Below, in pieces: positions 61,740 to 64,000 of a DNA stretch of 64,000 bases. Every line of letters begins with the position of its first letter. Position 1 is the stretch's first letter. The notes beneath the pieces are model-generated. The model was not told where the DNA came from. It did no database searches and worked only from the letters and a program-made list of their open reading frames with translations. A program made the translations under genes and the position numbers. Origin of the DNA: Adineta ricciae (taxonomy: Eukaryota > Rotifera > Eurotatoria > Adinetida > Adinetidae); assembly GCA_905250025.1 (NCBI GenBank), contig CAJNOJ010000085.1:186001-250000 (forward strand), in the 5' to 3' direction.

Positions 61740-63921
61740 TTACTTTTGATTCGAAGATTCAGGTTCATGTTTTGACGAAACGATGGCAGAGGGCTTTGGT
61801 TGCATGACTAGTTCTGGTAATAATTGAATCTGATCATCGATGTGAACAGAGTCATCGAACGGATTTGACATGTCTATATCGATGGCTGTTGATGGTGGAG
61901 AGGATTTTAATTTTGTGTAAACCACACTCGGTGTACTTGATTGTTCATCTGTTGTTACCGTTGTGCCTGTTGACGAACGTTTCGGTCCACGAGTAGAATA
62001 CGATCCACGACTTCGTCGAACATGATGAATGAGCAAGACGATGCCTATGATCAAGATGACGGGTGCTAACAGGCCACTAACGCTAATGATTATGAATGAA
62101 CGATAGCGAGAATATCGACTGGTATTGCGAATTTGATAATCAATTCTAGTTTCATTATCACGAAGATCTTCATCAGGCATGGGATCAGAAATAGATGAGT
62201 TCAAGGGTACCGGCAGAGTGTCTGTTTCAGACTGAATGATTTCAGTTAAGTCTGATGGAGTGGCTGTCGATTTTTCAATGAGTTCAGTTTTTGAGATATT
62301 TCGTCGAATTGCTTGACATTGACAGACTGGATGACCGCCATCAACACATCGATGAAGAACAGTGAATGCACCTGATGCACGAGTAAAATAACGTAGAACA
62401 CATTCATTTTGTGTATATTTTTCTCCGAGTAGTAATCGTAACCAGTGTTTCTTGCTCGTATCGTTTCTTCCATTGATTGCATTGTTAGATTCTAATTGAT
62501 AATAAAAGAATTCAAGAAGAATATCATCGATTGTTCGTCCAAGAAACTTCGTTGCGTTAATATTTCCCCAGTTGTGAGAATTCAATTTCACAAGAGTACT
62601 GTCAGCGTTTTTACCAGCACAAACTTCGTCTCCTGATTGAATACTATTTACAAATGATGGATACACATAGTAACACATATTATTGAACAAGACGAAATGC
62701 GTTGGACAAGAAATTTCATCAGCAACAGGAAATTGTTCTTCATCTTGTCTGAAATTCGAGAGTAAACATTTGAGATGTAAAAGAAAATTGACAAAAAACT
62801 TACAAGTTTTGAACTCCTGTTTCATCTTCACTATTCGGTTGCACTGGTTTTTGTGCGCATAGGATATAATCTGATCGAGATGCTGTTGAACATGGAACAA
62901 GATCAATCGATGCTGACCGATTTGAAGTTGTCTGAGCGGCTACTACACATATATCATCGATTGACAAAGAAGTATTCGTTGATTGAAATATGTACGAGGA
63001 ATTCCTTTCAATCTGCAAAAACGTGCGCACATTCGGTACAGATGGGTACGAATGCACATATTTCCATTGTTCGAGTGTTTCTATTAACATTGGAACACAT
63101 GTTCTTGAATAGGAATTTTGTGAACGAATAGAAATGGATTTCAAGCATATAGATAACGTTCGATCAAATACGAATGTTGGTGAACAATACCGTTGGACAT
63201 CAATTTTAACCGCTGTATCCGAATGAACTTCCGAATAGTTGAAAACGTTTGAAAAACTTGCTTTCAAATAGGGTAAAAACGAGCAGTGAACTAGAGGTTT
63301 TCGTACCGCAGTTCTGGGCGTTATTGTTATCGGAAGGCAATAACAAGCTTTTTTCAATGAAAACATAAATGAAAAATCACCGCTTGGTCGAATCTTTTGA
63401 CAATGTTCTCGGCAAGAACTTATCCCTTGAATGTAATCCTCATTCGTTAACAACATATCTGGTTGATAGTTTTGTATACCATGGAGATAATAACATCCAT
63501 CCAATGTCCATTCATATGTCGATGATAATGAAGGCAGAATATTAACATTTTTTGACAACGCGTAGAGTTCTAATGAATTCGAAGTACAATCATCGATTGA
63601 TAAAAGTTGTCCAAGATGTTCACGGAATTGTTGTAGATTATTCATTGTATATAAGCAAATACAATTCGTATGGTTTGCCGTGATTAGAATGACCGATTGT
63701 CGGCATAATCGAAAGCACAGGCTAATCGTCATAGGTGCACTGGAGAATGTTTGATATGTTGCCATTGAATTTGTTTGAATAGAGTTTACAAGATATTGTC
63801 TCGTAGGATATAAGGATAGACAGGCAATATGAGAATAAGTAGATATGGTCAAATCTTCTTGATTACTAATGGCAATGATTATCGGAAGGATATGGAGAAA
63901 AGCAAAGATTCGAATGAGCAT
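61740..63921 (-). CDS. Type I membrane protein with WSC-like Cys modules and a C-type lectin-like domain, 708 aa
   Basis: Two exons (62804-63921 and 61740-62748) total 709 codons. The signal peptide is MLIRIFAFLHILPIIIAIS. Two N-terminal Cys modules have the CxxxC...CxC spacing of WSC carbohydrate-binding domains: SLCFRLCRQS...NCICLYT and SSCREHCQKI...ACYCLPI. Exon 2 starts with a C-type lectin-like domain: CPTHFVLFNNMCYYVYPSFV, EVCAGKNADSTLVKLNSHNW and VLHRCVDGGHPVCQCQA. The calcium-binding EPN/WND motif is not obvious, so calcium-dependent sugar binding is uncertain. A Ser/Thr-rich stalk, a TM segment (GLLAPVILIIGIVLLIHHV) and a long Ser/Thr/Pro-rich cytoplasmic tail follow. A surface recognition receptor is likely (inference). 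The ATG at 63921 was chosen because it directly precedes the signal segment. Confidence 0.8.
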
Positions 63922-64000
63922 TTTAACCTTCTTTCTCAAACGCTTTTTTTTTTTTGTTATAAAAAGAATCAACAGCAAGCGTCTTTTTTCGATTCAATGA
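63922..64000. other. Window edge upstream of the lectin-like gene
   Basis: T-rich 5' leader and presumed promoter of the minus-strand WSC/CTLD gene. Too short to say more. Confidence 0.4.

Overview
This window is nuclear DNA of a small-genome animal. The genes are split by many very short GT-AG introns (mostly about 45-70 bp), the DNA is AT-rich, and the proteins are metazoan (goosecoid, TAF1, WNK, PTB, dystrophin-family, HELLS/LSH, GGNBP2). The chitin-binding chitinases, single-exon 7TM receptors in tandem, and intronless GDSL-type gene recall bdelloid rotifers such as Adineta or Rotaria. That assignment is inference; nothing in the sequence names the species. I see no prokaryotic operon, CRISPR array, tRNA/rRNA gene, retroelement or DNA transposon.

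Layout. 1-5.7 kb: two GH18 chitinase-family genes arranged head to head, the left one cut by the window edge. 6.2-9.1 kb: a long disordered protein ending in a CaaX box, then a histidine phosphatase. 9.7-14.1 kb: an AT-hook-like nuclear protein, phosphatidylinositol synthase and the scavenger decapping enzyme DcpS. 14.1-17.5 kb: two minus-strand genes for probable GPI-anchored surface proteins (NTR-like and two-Ig) and a small cysteine protein. 17.7-23.3 kb: a gene-poor stretch beside a five-exon goosecoid homeobox gene (23.3-25.9 kb, minus). 27.3-31 kb: a shortened TAF1 (minus), sharing a roughly 0.2 kb intergenic gap with a divergent HELLS/LSH remodeller (31.1-34.3 kb, plus), which converges on GGNBP2 (34.5-37.2 kb, minus). 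37.9-42.5 kb: WNK kinase (minus). 46.4-50.9 kb: a GDSL-type protein without its nucleophile and two tandem 7TM receptors. 51.3-53.8 kb: a short dystrophin/dystrobrevin-family protein. 56.9-58.7 kb: a two-RRM PTB. 59.6-63.9 kb: a type I membrane protein, a SAM methyltransferase and a WSC-like/C-type-lectin receptor.

I joined exons by hand using GT..AG borders and reading frame. For eleven multi-exon genes the exon sums are exact multiples of three, which supports those models. The theme worth pursuing is loss or remodelling within old families: a chitinase-like protein and a GDSL protein lacking catalytic residues, a TAF1 without bromodomains or TAND, and a PTB without RRM3/RRM4. If the organism is a degenerate-tetraploid bdelloid, these may be specialised copies whose complete partners lie elsewhere. 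That last point is inference.
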